From Ochotona curzoniae (lineage: Eukaryota; Chordata; Mammalia; Lagomorpha; Ochotonidae): 64,000 bases of DNA. The notes under the pieces are model-generated. The model saw nothing but the letters and a program-made list of their open reading frames with translations, was not told where the DNA came from and searched no databases. The position numbers were made by a program, and so were the translations under genes. This document shows positions 42,376 through 52,597 of this stretch, in pieces. The stretch spans positions 2,418,001 to 2,482,000 of the forward strand of contig NW_024467120.1 in NCBI RefSeq assembly GCF_017591425.1, given 5' to 3'. Positions within the stretch are counted from its first letter, which is position 1. Each line of letters starts with the position of its first letter.

Positions 42376-42700
42376 GCTAAATGGACGCAGGCAACCCTGG
42401 AGCACCCAGGCCTCCTCGCAGAAGGACCTTGAGGTGGACACCCCCACATTCAGCATCACTCCCCTCTCCTTTATACTGGCTACACACTTCTGCTGCCGAT
42501 TCTCACCATCACAAGCCTAACAACCTAACCTGGACTGGTAACCACAGGTGGCTCCACCTGCCTTCAGCATCACTCACCTCTCCCGGATCCCTACATCTCC
42601 ACTTTCTCCATCCCTTGACTCGCTTGTGAACTCAACCTCTTTCAGCCTGCACCTTTTCAGAGTTCTCCGTTACTCTGAAAATCGTAAAAACAAAAGCCGT
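42376..42700. other. C-rich insert with internal duplication
   Basis: Differs in composition from both flanks (CT/C-rich). TTCAGCATCACTCNCCTCTCC occurs twice, near 42448 and 42562, about 114 bp apart. It may be an unassigned repeat or LTR piece between two enhancer-like blocks. Confidence 0.45.
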
Positions 42701-42779
42701 GGCACCCCGGACAGAGCAGAACAGCCAATGGGAGGATTACAGATTACGAAACGAACAAGTTGTAAAGCCCTAGGAAAGC

Positions 42780-43110
42780 ATAAAGTGCTGCAGGAGTAAT
42801 TATGATCATTGTTATTAATCACCTCAGTTCATCACATATAGTAAACACGAGCTAATAAAGAGGGACCCTTAAATGCAGTAATAGCAGCCGGGACCATCTT
42901 TTATCGTGCTATTTGCTCGGGTTCCATTATAGTGATAAAATTTTACGCTCATCTGGCACTTTTCAGCTAAGAATGTCAAAATGCTACACAAGCACAGACT
43001 CTAATTATACCAATCTTACAGCACGCGGCAGCAGCGGAAAGCTACTGCTTTTGGTAACGCTGCTGTTCAAGCCTGCATCCAGAAACTTCTCCACTTTGAC
43101 GACCTTCCTA
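42780..43110. promoter_or_regulatory. enhancer-like block with SOX and homeodomain motifs
   Basis: GAGTAATTATGATCATTGTT and ATTAATCACCTC put a TAATTA core, an ATTGTT SOX-type core and a PBX-like ATCA close together. GAGCTAATAAAG, TTTTATCGTGC and TCTAATTATACC follow. Repeat-free; no gene. Confidence 0.42.
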
Positions 43111-43194
43111 AGTGAGTCATGGAGTCGGTAGATGACACAAACCATCACTGCCAGGTATGACACACACACAGAGGTTTAGTCTTTTGATTCTTTT

Positions 43195-43544
43195 CTTTTT
43201 TTTTTAAGATTTTTTTTTTTTTTTTATTATTGGAAAGTCAGATATACAGAGAGGAGAGGCAGATAGGAGGGGCAGAGAGGAAGATCTTCCATCCAGTGAT
43301 TCATTCCCAAAGCAGCCACAATGGTCGGAACTGAGCCAACCCAAAGGCAGGAGCCAGGAGCTTCTTCCGGGTCTCCCACATTGGTGCAGGGTCTCAAGGC
43401 TTTGGGCCGTCCTCAACTGCTTTCCAAGACCACAAGCAAGGAGCTGGATGGGAAGTGGAGCTGCCGGGATTAGAACCGGAGCCCATATGGGATCCCAGTG
43501 CATACAAGATGAGAACTTAATCCATTAGGTTACCACGCTGGGCT
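43195..43544 (-). mobile_element. CSINE, young type
   Basis: Reverse strand: two T-rich tail segments (TTTTTTTTTAAGATTTTTTT), GGAAAGTCAGATATACAGAG, CCGGGATTAGAACCGGAGCC, head ending TTACCACGCTGGGC. Confidence 0.94.
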
Positions 43545-43545
43545 T

Positions 43546-43861
43546 TAAAATGTGTTTATTTTTATTGGAAAGGCAGATTTATAGAGAAAAGGAGAGACTG
43601 AGAGACAGATCTTCTATCCACTGGTTTACTCCCCATATGGATGCAATGGCTGGGGCTGAGCCAACCCCAAACCAGGAGCCAGGAGTTTCTTTCAAGTTTC
43701 GCATGTGAATGCAGAGACCCAAGGCTTTGAGCCACCTGCTGCTGCTTTCCCAGGTACAGGCAGGGAGTTGGAGTAGGGCAGCTGGGATGTGGACTGGAAC
43801 CCATGTGGGATTCCAGCACTTGCAAGGGGAAGATTAGCCAACTGAGCCAACGTGCCAGGTC
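43546..43861 (-). mobile_element. CSINE, intermediate type
   Basis: Reverse strand, abutting the previous copy: GTGTTTATTTTTATTGGAAA, CTATCCACTGGTTTACTCCC, head ending GAGCCAACGTGCCAGGTC. Confidence 0.9.
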
Positions 43862-43880
43862 TGAGTCTTTAGATCATTTG

Positions 43881-44040
43881 TTGGGCCCGGGACGATAGCC
43901 TTACAGCTAAAGTCCTTGCCTTGAATGCACCAGGATCCCATTTGGGTGCCGGTTACTATCTTGGGCCCGGGACGATAGCCTTACAGCTAAAGTCCTTGCC
44001 TTGAATGCACCAGGATCCCATTTGGGTGCCGGTTCTAATC
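43881..44040 (+). repeat. 80-bp tandem duplication
   Basis: Copies 43881-43960 and 43961-44040 agree at 77 of 80 positions; all differences are in the last six bases (GGTTACTATC against GGTTCTAATC). Confidence 0.97.
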
Positions 44041-44250
44041 CTGGCAGCTCTGCTTCCCATCTAGCTCCCTGCTTATGATCTGGGAAAGCAGTACAGGATG
44101 GCCCGAACCCATGGACCCTGCACCCATGGTGAAACTTGACTTCAGATCTGCTTAGCTCCAGCCATTGCAGCCATTTGGGGAGTGAAGTAGCAGATGGAAG
44201 CTCTCTCTCTCTCTCTCTCTCTTTCTTTTTCTCTCTCTGTCTTTCCTGCT
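43881..44250 (+). mobile_element. CSINE with its first 80 bp duplicated
   Basis: Head TTGGGCCCGGGACGATAGCC appears at 43881 and again at 43961; the second runs on to a normal body and a CT run (44195-44240). The usual AATAAA tail is missing. Confidence 0.93.
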
Positions 44251-44946
44251 CAGCATTCATGTGGGCCAGGTCTGGGGACGGGTGAGGTTGAGCTAAGCTG
44301 CAGCCCCCATGGGTGTTCCCATGGGATGCAGAAGTGGCCAAGCTAGACCACAGCTATGCTGGTACACTCAGCAACCAGGCCTGGTGGAGTTTATTGGGGG
44401 TTGCCCCAACTAGGCCACAGCACTCACTTGCTCACAACCCTGGTGCAACAAAGCTGCTGACATCTATCTCAGAGCAATCAAAACAGCTCAAGTAACACCC
44501 TCAGAAGCGTCTTCCCCACGCTGGAGTCTCTAATCTATCATCAGGTGACCATCCCCCATCCCCGGGTTTGGTGAAGTTTGACAGCAAAGAGTGGTTTTCG
44601 CCACTTCCCCCAACTACAAACACAAGAGGAAAAAACAAATAAAATGTTAGTCCCACCCACCTTGCTCCACACCTCCACCCTCCCCGCCCTGATTGGAGGC
44701 CCACATGGGTATGCATCCCTGTCAGGTGCATAAACAATCTTAAAAATTAAAATGAAATAATTGAAATGAGAGCGATGTGTTTAGAAATGACTCTATTATA
44801 TTCCTGCCAAGAATGTTCTGGGAGGATGGTGTGCACATTCATTTCCAAGGATTTGCTAAAATTCCTGAATCAGGAGGAGTGGTGATTTCAGTCCTCGTTC
44901 AGCAAGAAATCATCCTGTTCTAGGTTACATGACCGAAGTTAGCTAT
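44251..44946. other. non-repetitive stretch, nothing recognised
   Basis: No gene or repeat recognised. Confidence 0.35.
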
Positions 44947-44962
44947 GAAAAAGCATGTTCAG

Positions 44963-45309
44963 TGGCCCAGCGGCATGGCCGAACGGCTAAAGTCCTCACC
45001 TTGAATGCTCCAGGATCCCATATGGGCACCGGTTCTAATCCCGGCAGCTCCACTTCCCGTCCAGCTCCCTGCTTGTGACCTGGGAAAGTAGTTGAAGACA
45101 GCCCAAAGCTTTGGGAGCCTGCACCAGTGTGGGATACCCGGAAGAGGCTCCTGGTTCCCGGCTTCGAATAGGCACAGCACCGGCCGTGCGGTCACTTGGG
45201 GAGTGAATCATTGGACAGAAGATCTTCCTCTCTGTCTCTCCTCCTCTCTGTGTATCTGACTTTGTAATAAAAATAAATAAATCTTTAAAAAAAGGAAAGA
45301 AAAGAAAAG
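44963..45309 (+). mobile_element. CSINE, young type, perfect 16-bp TSD
   Basis: TGGCCCAGCGGCATGGCCGA head, TGTGTATCTGACTTTGTAAT end, AAAG-rich tail. Flanked by identical GAAAAAGCATGTTCAG at 44947-44962 and 45310-45325. Among the youngest insertions here. Confidence 0.97.
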
Positions 45310-45331
45310 AAAAAGCATGTTCAGAAAAAAC

Positions 45332-45625
45332 CCTGGAGCCAGCGTCATGACACAGAAGCTTAAAGCTGCGACAGACACCAATATCCCACATGGATGCTGG
45401 TTCAAATCCCAGTGGCTCCACTTGCAATCCCACTTCCTGCGGACGCAGCACGAAGGCAGCAGAAGATGGTTCCAGTGTTTCAGCTGCTGCCACGCATGTG
45501 TGTGACCCAGATGAAGTTCCTGATTCCTGGCTCCAGCCTGGCCCAAACCCCAGCCTGTGTGACCATTTGGGGAGTGAGTCAGCAGTGGAACTCATGTGCC
45601 TTTGAATCTTTAAAAAGAAAAAGGA
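45332..45625 (+). mobile_element. CSINE, older type
   Basis: CTGGAGCCAGCGTCATGACA, CCCACATGGATGCTGGTTCA, ATGTGCCTTTGAATCTTTAA. Tail worn. Confidence 0.85.
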
Positions 45626-45669
45626 ACTTTATAACACATGCACCCTCCTTTGGGTGTCCCACCCATCCT

Positions 45670-45760
45670 CTGAGAAAACCTCACTCTTGTTCTGGAGTCA
45701 GAAGAGCCAACTTGGGTCCCAGCTGCATGCACACGGGGAAGTCCCTCATCCGCCATGTGG
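45670..45760 (+). mobile_element. MIR relic
   Basis: TTCTGGAGTCAGAAGAGCCA, ACTTGGGTCCCAGCTGCATG and GGGGAAGTCCCTCATC follow the MIR core (…ggagtcagacagacctgggtt…gggcaagtc…). Confidence 0.55.
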
Positions 45761-45877
45761 TCTAATTCTGGGAAAGGACGTTAAGAGTCTTGGCCTCTTG
45801 GCACCATTGTCAGCCTCTGCCCAGAGTCCCACATTCTTTGCAAGAAGCCTAGGTTATTCTCCATCCTGAGTGCATTG

Positions 45878-46090
45878 AGAAGAGTTAAAGTGCCAGTGCC
45901 TCTCACTGGAATAGCTCAGTTCAACTCACAGCCCTGGTTCTCAGCTTCCTGTCCATGTGGGCCCTGAGGGATAGCAATCGTGGCCTAGACAGTCGGGTTC
46001 CTGCTGCCCACATCAGAGTCCTGCATTGCATTCCCAGCTCCTGGATCTAGCCCCTACCGAGCCACAGAATTCCAACCATTGTAGGTTCCC
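45878..46090 (+). mobile_element. possible old CSINE fragment
   Basis: GAAGAGTTAAAGTGCCAGTG, TGGTTCTCAGCTTCCTGTCC, CATTCCCAGCTCCTGGATCT. Strongly diverged. Confidence 0.45.
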
Positions 46091-46195
46091 CCACATACGG
46101 CAGGGACAGTGGCAATATGCAGAATGAGCCAGGGTGTATTAGGAGAGGGTTCTCCATCAGCCACAGCACCAGGAGCAGCATTCAACACTTCCAGA

Positions 46196-46529
46196 GGGCC
46201 CAGCACGGTGGCCTCGCAGCTAAAGTCCTCGCCTTGAATGCACCAAGATCCCATATGGGCGCTGGTTCTAATCCCAGCAGCTCCACTTCTCATCCAGCTC
46301 CCTGTCAGTGGCCTGGGAAAGCAGTCGAATATGGCCCAAAGCCTTGGGACCCTGAACAGGCATGGGAGACCTACAGGATGTTCCTGGTTCCTGCCTTTGG
46401 ATCAGCGCAGCACAGGCCGTGGCAGCTGCTTAGGGAGTGAACCATTGGACGGAAGATCTTCCTCTCTGTCTCTCCTCCTTTGTGTATCTGACTTTCCAAT
46501 AATAATAAATAAACAAATAAACAAACACA
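46196..46529 (+). mobile_element. CSINE, young type, with TSD
   Basis: GGGCCCAGCACGGTGGCCTC head, GTGTATCTGACTTTCCAATA end. CACTTCCAGA flanks both sides (46186-46195, 46530-46539). Confidence 0.95.
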
Positions 46530-46539
46530 CACTTCCAGA

Positions 46540-46949
46540 ATGATCTGGTGACACGTGAAAGCAGCCAAACCTAGGAAATGTTGGAGGGCTTCTAGGAAGC
46601 GCTGTCCACGGGCCCAAGAACACACAGCTGTTCCAATCACAGCCCAAGCTGCAGGAATCAGCAGAGCAGAGGTGGCAGCCAGCAAGGAGACACTTACGGC
46701 GAGGGGCAGACCACAGCAGAGGCTTCCACAGGGACAGCAGGAGGACGGACAAAGTCCCCAGAGGAACGGCTGTGAGGCCAGCAAGGGCGAGTGGAACCAG
46801 CAGACTCCGTTCTGTCGCCATGATCCAATGAACCTGCCGCTGTTCAAGTTAGGCAGGCGAGCGAACGTGGATTGTGACTTAGCTTGGGTAACAGCAGTGT
46901 CCAACACCAGCATGAACTCTCTAGAGGCGTGTTCATCCCAGGGCATCTA
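46540..46949. other. non-repetitive stretch, no gene seen
   Basis: A forward frame of 213 codons (46555-47196) crosses this part and a DNA-transposon relic. It has no family resemblance, overlaps a long reverse frame, and is judged non-coding. Confidence 0.45.
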
Positions 46950-47078
46950 TAGAGACATTGCTTCCAGAACCCTCTTTCCAAGATACCAGAATCCACCAAT
47001 GCCCAAGTCCCTTATGGAAAATGGCATGGGATTTAAGGAGAGTCCTGGCAGTCTTCCCATGTGCTCCAATGTTCTCCA
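46950..47078 (+). mobile_element. Tigger/MER2-type DNA transposon relic
   Basis: GCTTCCAGAACCCTCTTTCC, AGATACCAGAATCCACCAAT, GCCCAAGTCCCTTATGGAAA and ATGGCATGGGATTTAAGG follow the Tigger1/MER2 order (…gataccaaaatccgcggatgctcaagtcccttatataaaatggcgtagtattt…). Non-autonomous remnant. Confidence 0.65.
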
Positions 47079-47996
47079 TTACACAGGTAAGACTTCATAC
47101 CAGGTAAGCGCTGTGTTCTGGGGATGCAGAAACGGAAACAGGAAAATGAACTCTAAGCTGGCTGCAAAAGCCCACAGCAGATGGAGCTTGCCCTAGAGAG
47201 TAAGTTCAGTGGCATTTCTTTCCGTTTCCTGAGTGCTGTCTGTCCTGAAGCGCCACAAATCGGAAGCAAATAAGAAGCTCCCTCTGTCCTGATTTTCCCT
47301 TGTGAGATGAAGACGCACGTGAAATGGTGTTCATTTCAGGACACAGTGAGGCCCCAGCCAGACTACTGAAGTCACCAAGTTTCCATATGCTCGGTTGATG
47401 GAAATCAGGTCAGGCAGAGCTAATAAACAGCACAGGATAAACAGCTTCATTTATCCTTCAAAGAGAAAGAGAAATCACCACGCCGGGCGAGATTGCATGG
47501 GCAAATTGCACTTCTGATTATCTTGTTACCACCCCACCAACCCCTGGCCTCCCACTGAGACGCATAGTAGAGGTGAGTCTTCTCTATTCTGTCCCAATTG
47601 TCAACGACTCTTGTCATCACGGAACTCACGCTGAGCCACCACTGAGCTTGACAGACAATAACAATAACAACAACAAAAAAAAGCCGTGCCTGGAAAATGA
47701 TTGTTTTTCTACACAAAGCAGATCAGTCTGGTAGGCAGTTTCCAAAACATCCACGAACCCACAAACATGTTCTCCAGTCTTCGCCCATTAGATCCAAGCA
47801 GGCCCCGAGGGCGCACCAGCCTTCTCCAGGGCACCGTGGGCTTACACAAACATCATGATTGCCAGCATGCTTGCTTCTTTTCACGTCAGCAGAGAAGAAT
47901 CAGTGTGTCCAGGAGAAAAGAAAAACCCACAGAATCCCAAATAGAGAAATGAAAGTCAACACACGTTTTTTTTTAAATTAACAAATAATAGTTGTA
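47079..47996. other. non-repetitive, partly conserved-looking stretch
   Basis: 47415-47530 (GATAAACAGCTTCATTTATC, CAAATTGCACTTCTGATTAT) is repeat-free with CpG-rich CACGCCGGGCGAGA, shared with 62361. No gene seen. Confidence 0.42.
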
Positions 47997-48316
47997 GGAC
48001 CCGGCAGCGTGGCCTAGCAGCTAAAGCCCTTGAACGCGCCTGCATCCCATATGGGCACGGTTCTAATCCTGGCAGCTCCACTTCCCATCCAGCTCCCTGC
48101 TTGTGGCCTGGGAAAGCAGTCGAGGATGGCCCAAAGCCTTGGGACCCTGCACCCGTGTGGGAGACCCGGAAGAAGTTCCTGGATCCTGGCTTTGGATCGG
48201 CATAGCATCGACCGTTGCGCTCACTTGGGGAATGAATCATTGGATGGAAGATCCTCCTCTCTCTCTACCTCCTCTCTGTATATCTGACTTTCCAATAAAT
48301 AAAAAAAATCTTAAGA
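47997..48316 (+). mobile_element. CSINE, young type
   Basis: GGACCCGGCAGCGTGGCCTA head, GTATATCTGACTTTCCAATA end. AAATAATAGTTGTA before and AAATAGCAGTTGCA after are a worn target-site duplication. Confidence 0.94.
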
Positions 48317-48446
48317 AAAAATAGCAGTTGCATATCTTCCTAGGGGGATATTTGTCCACTGGTTAATGATTGATTCGGGCTATTTAGGCTAGCCATCATC
48401 TCAGAAATGTATCATTGGGATGGTATATTTAGAAGTTTATTTTTAG

Positions 48447-48765
48447 GGGACTGACTTTGTGGTACAGTGGGTTAAGCTACTGCCTAGGATGTTGACTTAT
48501 CAGAACACAAGGTTTTGTCTCAGCCGCTCTACTTTCACTGCACTTCCTCGCTGATGCACTTGAGAAAACACTGGAAGATGGTTCAAGTACTTGGAAGACA
48601 CAGAACAAATTCCAGATTCCTTGTTTCAACCTGACCAAGTCCCAGCCCTCGCAGCCATTGGAAAACGAACCAGAGGATGGAAGATGTCTTCTTTATCTTA
48701 TCTCCTCTCTCTGATACTCTACCTTTCAAATAAATGAAATAAATATTTTAAAAAATATAATGACA
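48447..48765 (+). mobile_element. CSINE, older type
   Basis: GGGGACTGACTTTGTGGTAC, CTCTACTTTCACTGCACTTC, CTCTACCTTTCAAATAAATG. Confidence 0.87.
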
Positions 48766-48773
48766 ATAAAAGA

Positions 48774-48900
48774 GGGACCAGAGCTGTGATACAGCAGGGT
48801 AAACTGCCACAGGTAATGACCATGTGCCTATTAGGACCCTACTCCGAGTTACAGCAGCTCTGCTTCCCATCCAACTGCTTGCAGAGACGTGGTACAAGAA
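48774..48900 (+). mobile_element. CSINE, 5' fragment
   Basis: AGGGACCAGAGCTGTGATAC, GTTACAGCAGCTCTGCTTCC, CATCCAACTGCTTGCAGAGA; ends soon after. Confidence 0.7.
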
Positions 48901-50189
48901 ACAGCATTTGGAATGCTGGTATCCAGCCTGGGCACCAAAACACCGGGCTTGCTCTCCCTTCTCCAGTGGCTGCCACCCTCAAAGAGACAGGTACCTCCGG
49001 GGTCATTGCAAGGAGGTTGCAAATCCACATACATATCAAGTAGTTCCCAGTGCTAAGATAATTAAAAGTATAATGACTATCACATAAGGCTCATTAAATT
49101 CTTTGGTATTAATGAGGGGTCCTCACCCTCGTAAAGTCGGAGGGCCATTACTCTCAGCTGGCTTTGATTCCCAAGATTCTAGTGTTTCAGTTATCTCCCA
49201 TTCAGGCCCCACTCATTTCTCCTTCAGAGGCTGTGGCTGGGAGCCTGCCCTGTCCACGTGCCCCAGCAGGCTCCCTGGCATGTCAAGGCTCCATTTCCAC
49301 TTGACATTGTCACCAGTTGTCGTGATGACTAGAAGTGACACAAATAGAACACCTAACCCCACTAAGATAATTTTGGAAGTAGTGGGATAACATGTGTCAA
49401 TCCCCCGGAGACACACGTTTCCAAAAGGAAGGGTGCCTTAATCATTTGGCACTCTCTTAAGAGTTCCCGTTGTAACCCCAATACATCACTGGCCAAATGC
49501 ATTTCCAAACTGATTTTCTTAATTATACATATTAAAACAAAAAAACAAAGCAAGTCAAAAATATTTTTTTCTGGCATCACAGGCCTCAGATGCAAACTGA
49601 ATTAAAACTTCATTCCACCGAGAATATTTATAATTAGTTAGGAATGCTATACATGAAGAAAGAATGTTCATATAGGAAAGTACTGTCATCATCTTTACCT
49701 TTAAAGACAATACGAAAAAAGTATTTGAGAAAGAACCAAAAAACCTTTTTCATTTTCAGGCCACCCAAAATAAACTCCAACCACAGTGACTTGAAGCAGA
49801 AAGCAGCGGGTCAAATAGCAAACTAATAGTGTATTGCGCCCTAATGAGACTCCAACGACCAGAAAATTATGGAAAAGAGAGGCGGTGTCACAGACGTGGC
49901 TTCACCTCACTGCAGCCCCCCACTCCCCAGTCACTTTCCTGGTTACCACAGCTGGATATTCACAAGGTTGCCAAATGTGCTCATGTGCAGGAAGCGCAAG
50001 GGCAACGGAAACGCTCGCTGTTGTGGTGGACATCTAGTCATTCTCCCAGTTTATCCAGTCAGTCGATAACCAGACCAAACCCTAACCAGGGCAAAGTGTG
50101 GGCAATGGGCAAAAGTCACCCCAGCCCCTCCAGCAATGTCACACCCTACACCTCTCTTCCCATCAACAGCCCCTGTTAACAAGAACAGA
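48901..50189. other. non-repetitive stretch, no gene seen
   Basis: About 1.3 kb with no recognised repeat. 49060-49390 and 49520-49680 are AT-rich and repeat-free (ATTAAAAGTATAATGACTAT, AATATTTATAATTAGTTAGG). Frames under 120 codons, unrelated to anything known. Confidence 0.42.
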
Positions 50190-50503
50190 AAATTGGGTCC
50201 GGCGGAATGGCCAAGCGCCAGATCCCATATGGGCACCGGTTCTAATCCCGGCAGCTCCACTTCCCATCCAGCTCCCTGCTTGTGGCCTGGGAAAGCAGTC
50301 GAGGACGGCCCAAAGCCTTGGGACCCTGCACTCATGTGGGAGACCCAGAAGAAGTTCCTGGATCCTGGCTTTGGATCAGTGCAGCACCGGCCGTTGCAGT
50401 CACTTGGAGAGTGAATCATTGGATGGAAGATCTTCCTCTCTGTCTCACCTCCTCTCTGTATATCTGACTTTCCAATAAATAAATAAATCTTTTAAAAAAA
50501 AAA
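50190..50503 (+). mobile_element. CSINE, young type, promoter-region deletion
   Basis: GGGTCCGGCGGAATGGCCAA passes directly to GCGCCAGATCCCATATGGGC, losing about 25 bp (GCTAAAGTCCTCGCCTTGAA) between box A and box B. End TATATCTGACTTTCCAATAA. Confidence 0.94.
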
Positions 50504-50639
50504 AGTTGAATCCTCTGCTCCCGCCCCACCCTTAAAAGACCTTCCCACTGTTTAATCCCTTAATGCTGACCTAGCAATTGAGACAAAAATTTTTCTTCAT
50601 GAAAATTCTACATCAGCATGGTATGGTAGATTTTATTTG
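50504..50639. other. short non-repetitive stretch
   Basis: Nothing recognised. Confidence 0.4.
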
Positions 50640-50967
50640 TTTAAAGTTTTTTTTGTATTGTTATTGAAAAGTGACATATACAGAGAGGAGGAGAGATAGA
50701 GAGGAAGATCTTCCATCCAATGATTCATCACCAAGAGCCTGCAACAGCCAGTTCTGCGCCAATCCGAAGCCAGGAGCCAGGAGCCTCTTCCAGGTCTCCG
50801 ACATGGGTGCAGGGTCCCAAGGCTTTAGGCGGTGCCCAACTGCTTTCCCAGGCCACAGGCAGGGAGCTGGATGGGAAACAGGGCTGCCAGGACCAAAACC
50901 AACACCCATATGGGATCCCAGCATGTGCAAGGTGCAGGCTTTATCCACTAAGCTACCATGCTAGGCG
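50640..50967 (-). mobile_element. CSINE, young type
   Basis: Reverse strand: GTTATTGAAAAGTGACATAT, CATCCAATGATTCATCACCA, head ending CTACCATGCTAGGC. GTAGATTTTA appears on both sides, a probable target-site duplication. Confidence 0.93.
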
Positions 50968-50987
50968 ACTGTAGAGTAGATTTTAAA

Positions 50988-51040
50988 TTTTACTTGTTTA
51001 TTTGAAAGGCATAGTGACAGAGAGGTGAGATAAGAGATAT

Positions 51041-51078
<38 letters not shown>

Positions 51079-51231
51079 TCATCTGCTGGTTCATTCTCCA
51101 TATGACCAGCACAGCCAGAAACCATGAAGCTGGGTTAGAGGTAGAGCAGCCAGGACCCAACCCTATGTCCCAATATGCGATGCCAGCATCTCAAGTAGCG
51201 GCTTAGCCCAGGTCACAAATGCCAGCCCTTT
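50988..51231 (-). mobile_element. CSINE, older, (GA)n and internal deletion
   Basis: Reverse strand: TACTTGTTTATTTGAAAGGC, a GA run at 51043-51075, CATCTGCTGGTTCATTCTCC, then directly GAAACCATGAAGCTGGGTTA, skipping the middle. Confidence 0.85.
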
Positions 51232-51951
51232 ACATGATAGATTTCATCAACCTCTGGTTAGAAGTTCTTATGAAGATGGCCACCAAATGTATTGAAAAAG
51301 AACAGATCACGTACAACAATAACAACAGAAATATTAATGTCTCACACTTGCCATGTATCACATCCGCCTCATCCTCCTCTATGAGAAGAAACAATTATCA
51401 CGAAGTACCATTCAAAATATAATAACATTGAAGCTCAAGATGTTAGAACATCCTCAGATAGCGGCCCCAAGGCCAAACGGCCTTCCTCCACATCTGTTCT
51501 CACCATTTGAGTCCTAGTCAAGTTCAACTGCTGAAGGCTGCTGGACACTCACTCCCCTCATTAAGTTCCCGTTCCGCAAAAAGGAACTTCTTATTTAATG
51601 TTTCTTGTGCCTCTTTTTAAAGCAATATTTTTGCCACAAAAGAGAAGCATTCCAAATTAAGATGAGTTAACTCGTATTCTCACTAAACACAGATCACTAC
51701 TAACGTTTTGCCACAGTCTTTTCCTCTTTGCATGAATATACATTCTGTTGTAACAATGCAGCCACATGCATATGGATTTTAAAGATTTTCATTTCATTCA
51801 CAACAGTGTATTAAAAGACATTTTGCACATCATGAAATGTACTTCTTCAGCCAGATTTTGAATAGTGCTATTCTATCCCATAGTACGGACGTACCACGTG
51901 TCATTTAACAAGCTCTCTGTTGCAGAACATTTAATTTCAAAATTCCATTAT
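51232..51951. other. non-repetitive stretch, nothing recognised
   Basis: AT-rich, no gene or repeat recognised. Confidence 0.35.
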
Positions 51952-52225
51952 TGGAGGACATGTGGCCTAGCAGTGGAGACATCGCATCTCAGAGTGGGTG
52001 GCTGAGGTCCCTGCTCCACTCCGTATTCCAGCTTCCTGCCAGTGCCCACCCTAGGTGCGGCACTGGGGGCTCCAGTACCTGCACCTCATCTCCCAGCACA
52101 TGGGAGACTCGTTGCCCTTTCAGTCTGGCCCTGTTCAGGCGACTGCAGACGGTGAACTAGCAGATAGGAGCTCACACACTTGCACACTCCATCACTCCCT
52201 CTCTTCAACCATCCCCAATAAACAA
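51952..52225 (+). mobile_element. CSINE, old, worn
   Basis: GGAGGACATGTGGCCTAGCA head, ATTCCAGCTTCCTGCCAGTG, CATGGGAGACTCGTTGCCCT, CCATCCCCAATAAACAAATG. Confidence 0.75.
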
Positions 52226-52582
52226 ATGTACATATTTGTAACATTTTTTTCACTGTCATAAGCAATGTTAACGTGGGTACCTTTACAGTTACAGCTCTGG
52301 GCCCATCTATAGTTATATCCTCAAGATTAATGTAAAAGAAAACTGCACAGAAGATATACAAAATGTTACATGGAGCACCTTGCTCCATTCATCTGAAATT
52401 GAATAGTTTATAAACGATAGAAATTTGTTTTCATTGTCCTGGAGGTGGGGAAGGCCAGAATCAAGAGAGCAGCAGGTTCGGTGTTTGGTTCAGGCTGTTC
52501 TCTACGGCCAGGTGGCATCTCAGCACTGTGACCTCTCTAGTCCCTTCCTAAAGATTAGCCATCATGACTTAATCACTTTCTC
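52226..52582. other. non-repetitive stretch, nothing recognised
   Basis: No gene or repeat recognised. Confidence 0.35.
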
Positions 52583-52597
52583 AAACCCCGCCTTTTT

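Noticed and set aside
42360..42380. GAGCTATAAATGCC as a TATA-box promoter
   Set aside because: TATAAA alone in AT-rich DNA; no downstream exon or initiator could be supported.
46555..47196. Forward frame of 213 codons
   Set aside because: Crosses a Tigger/MER2 relic and opposes another long frame.
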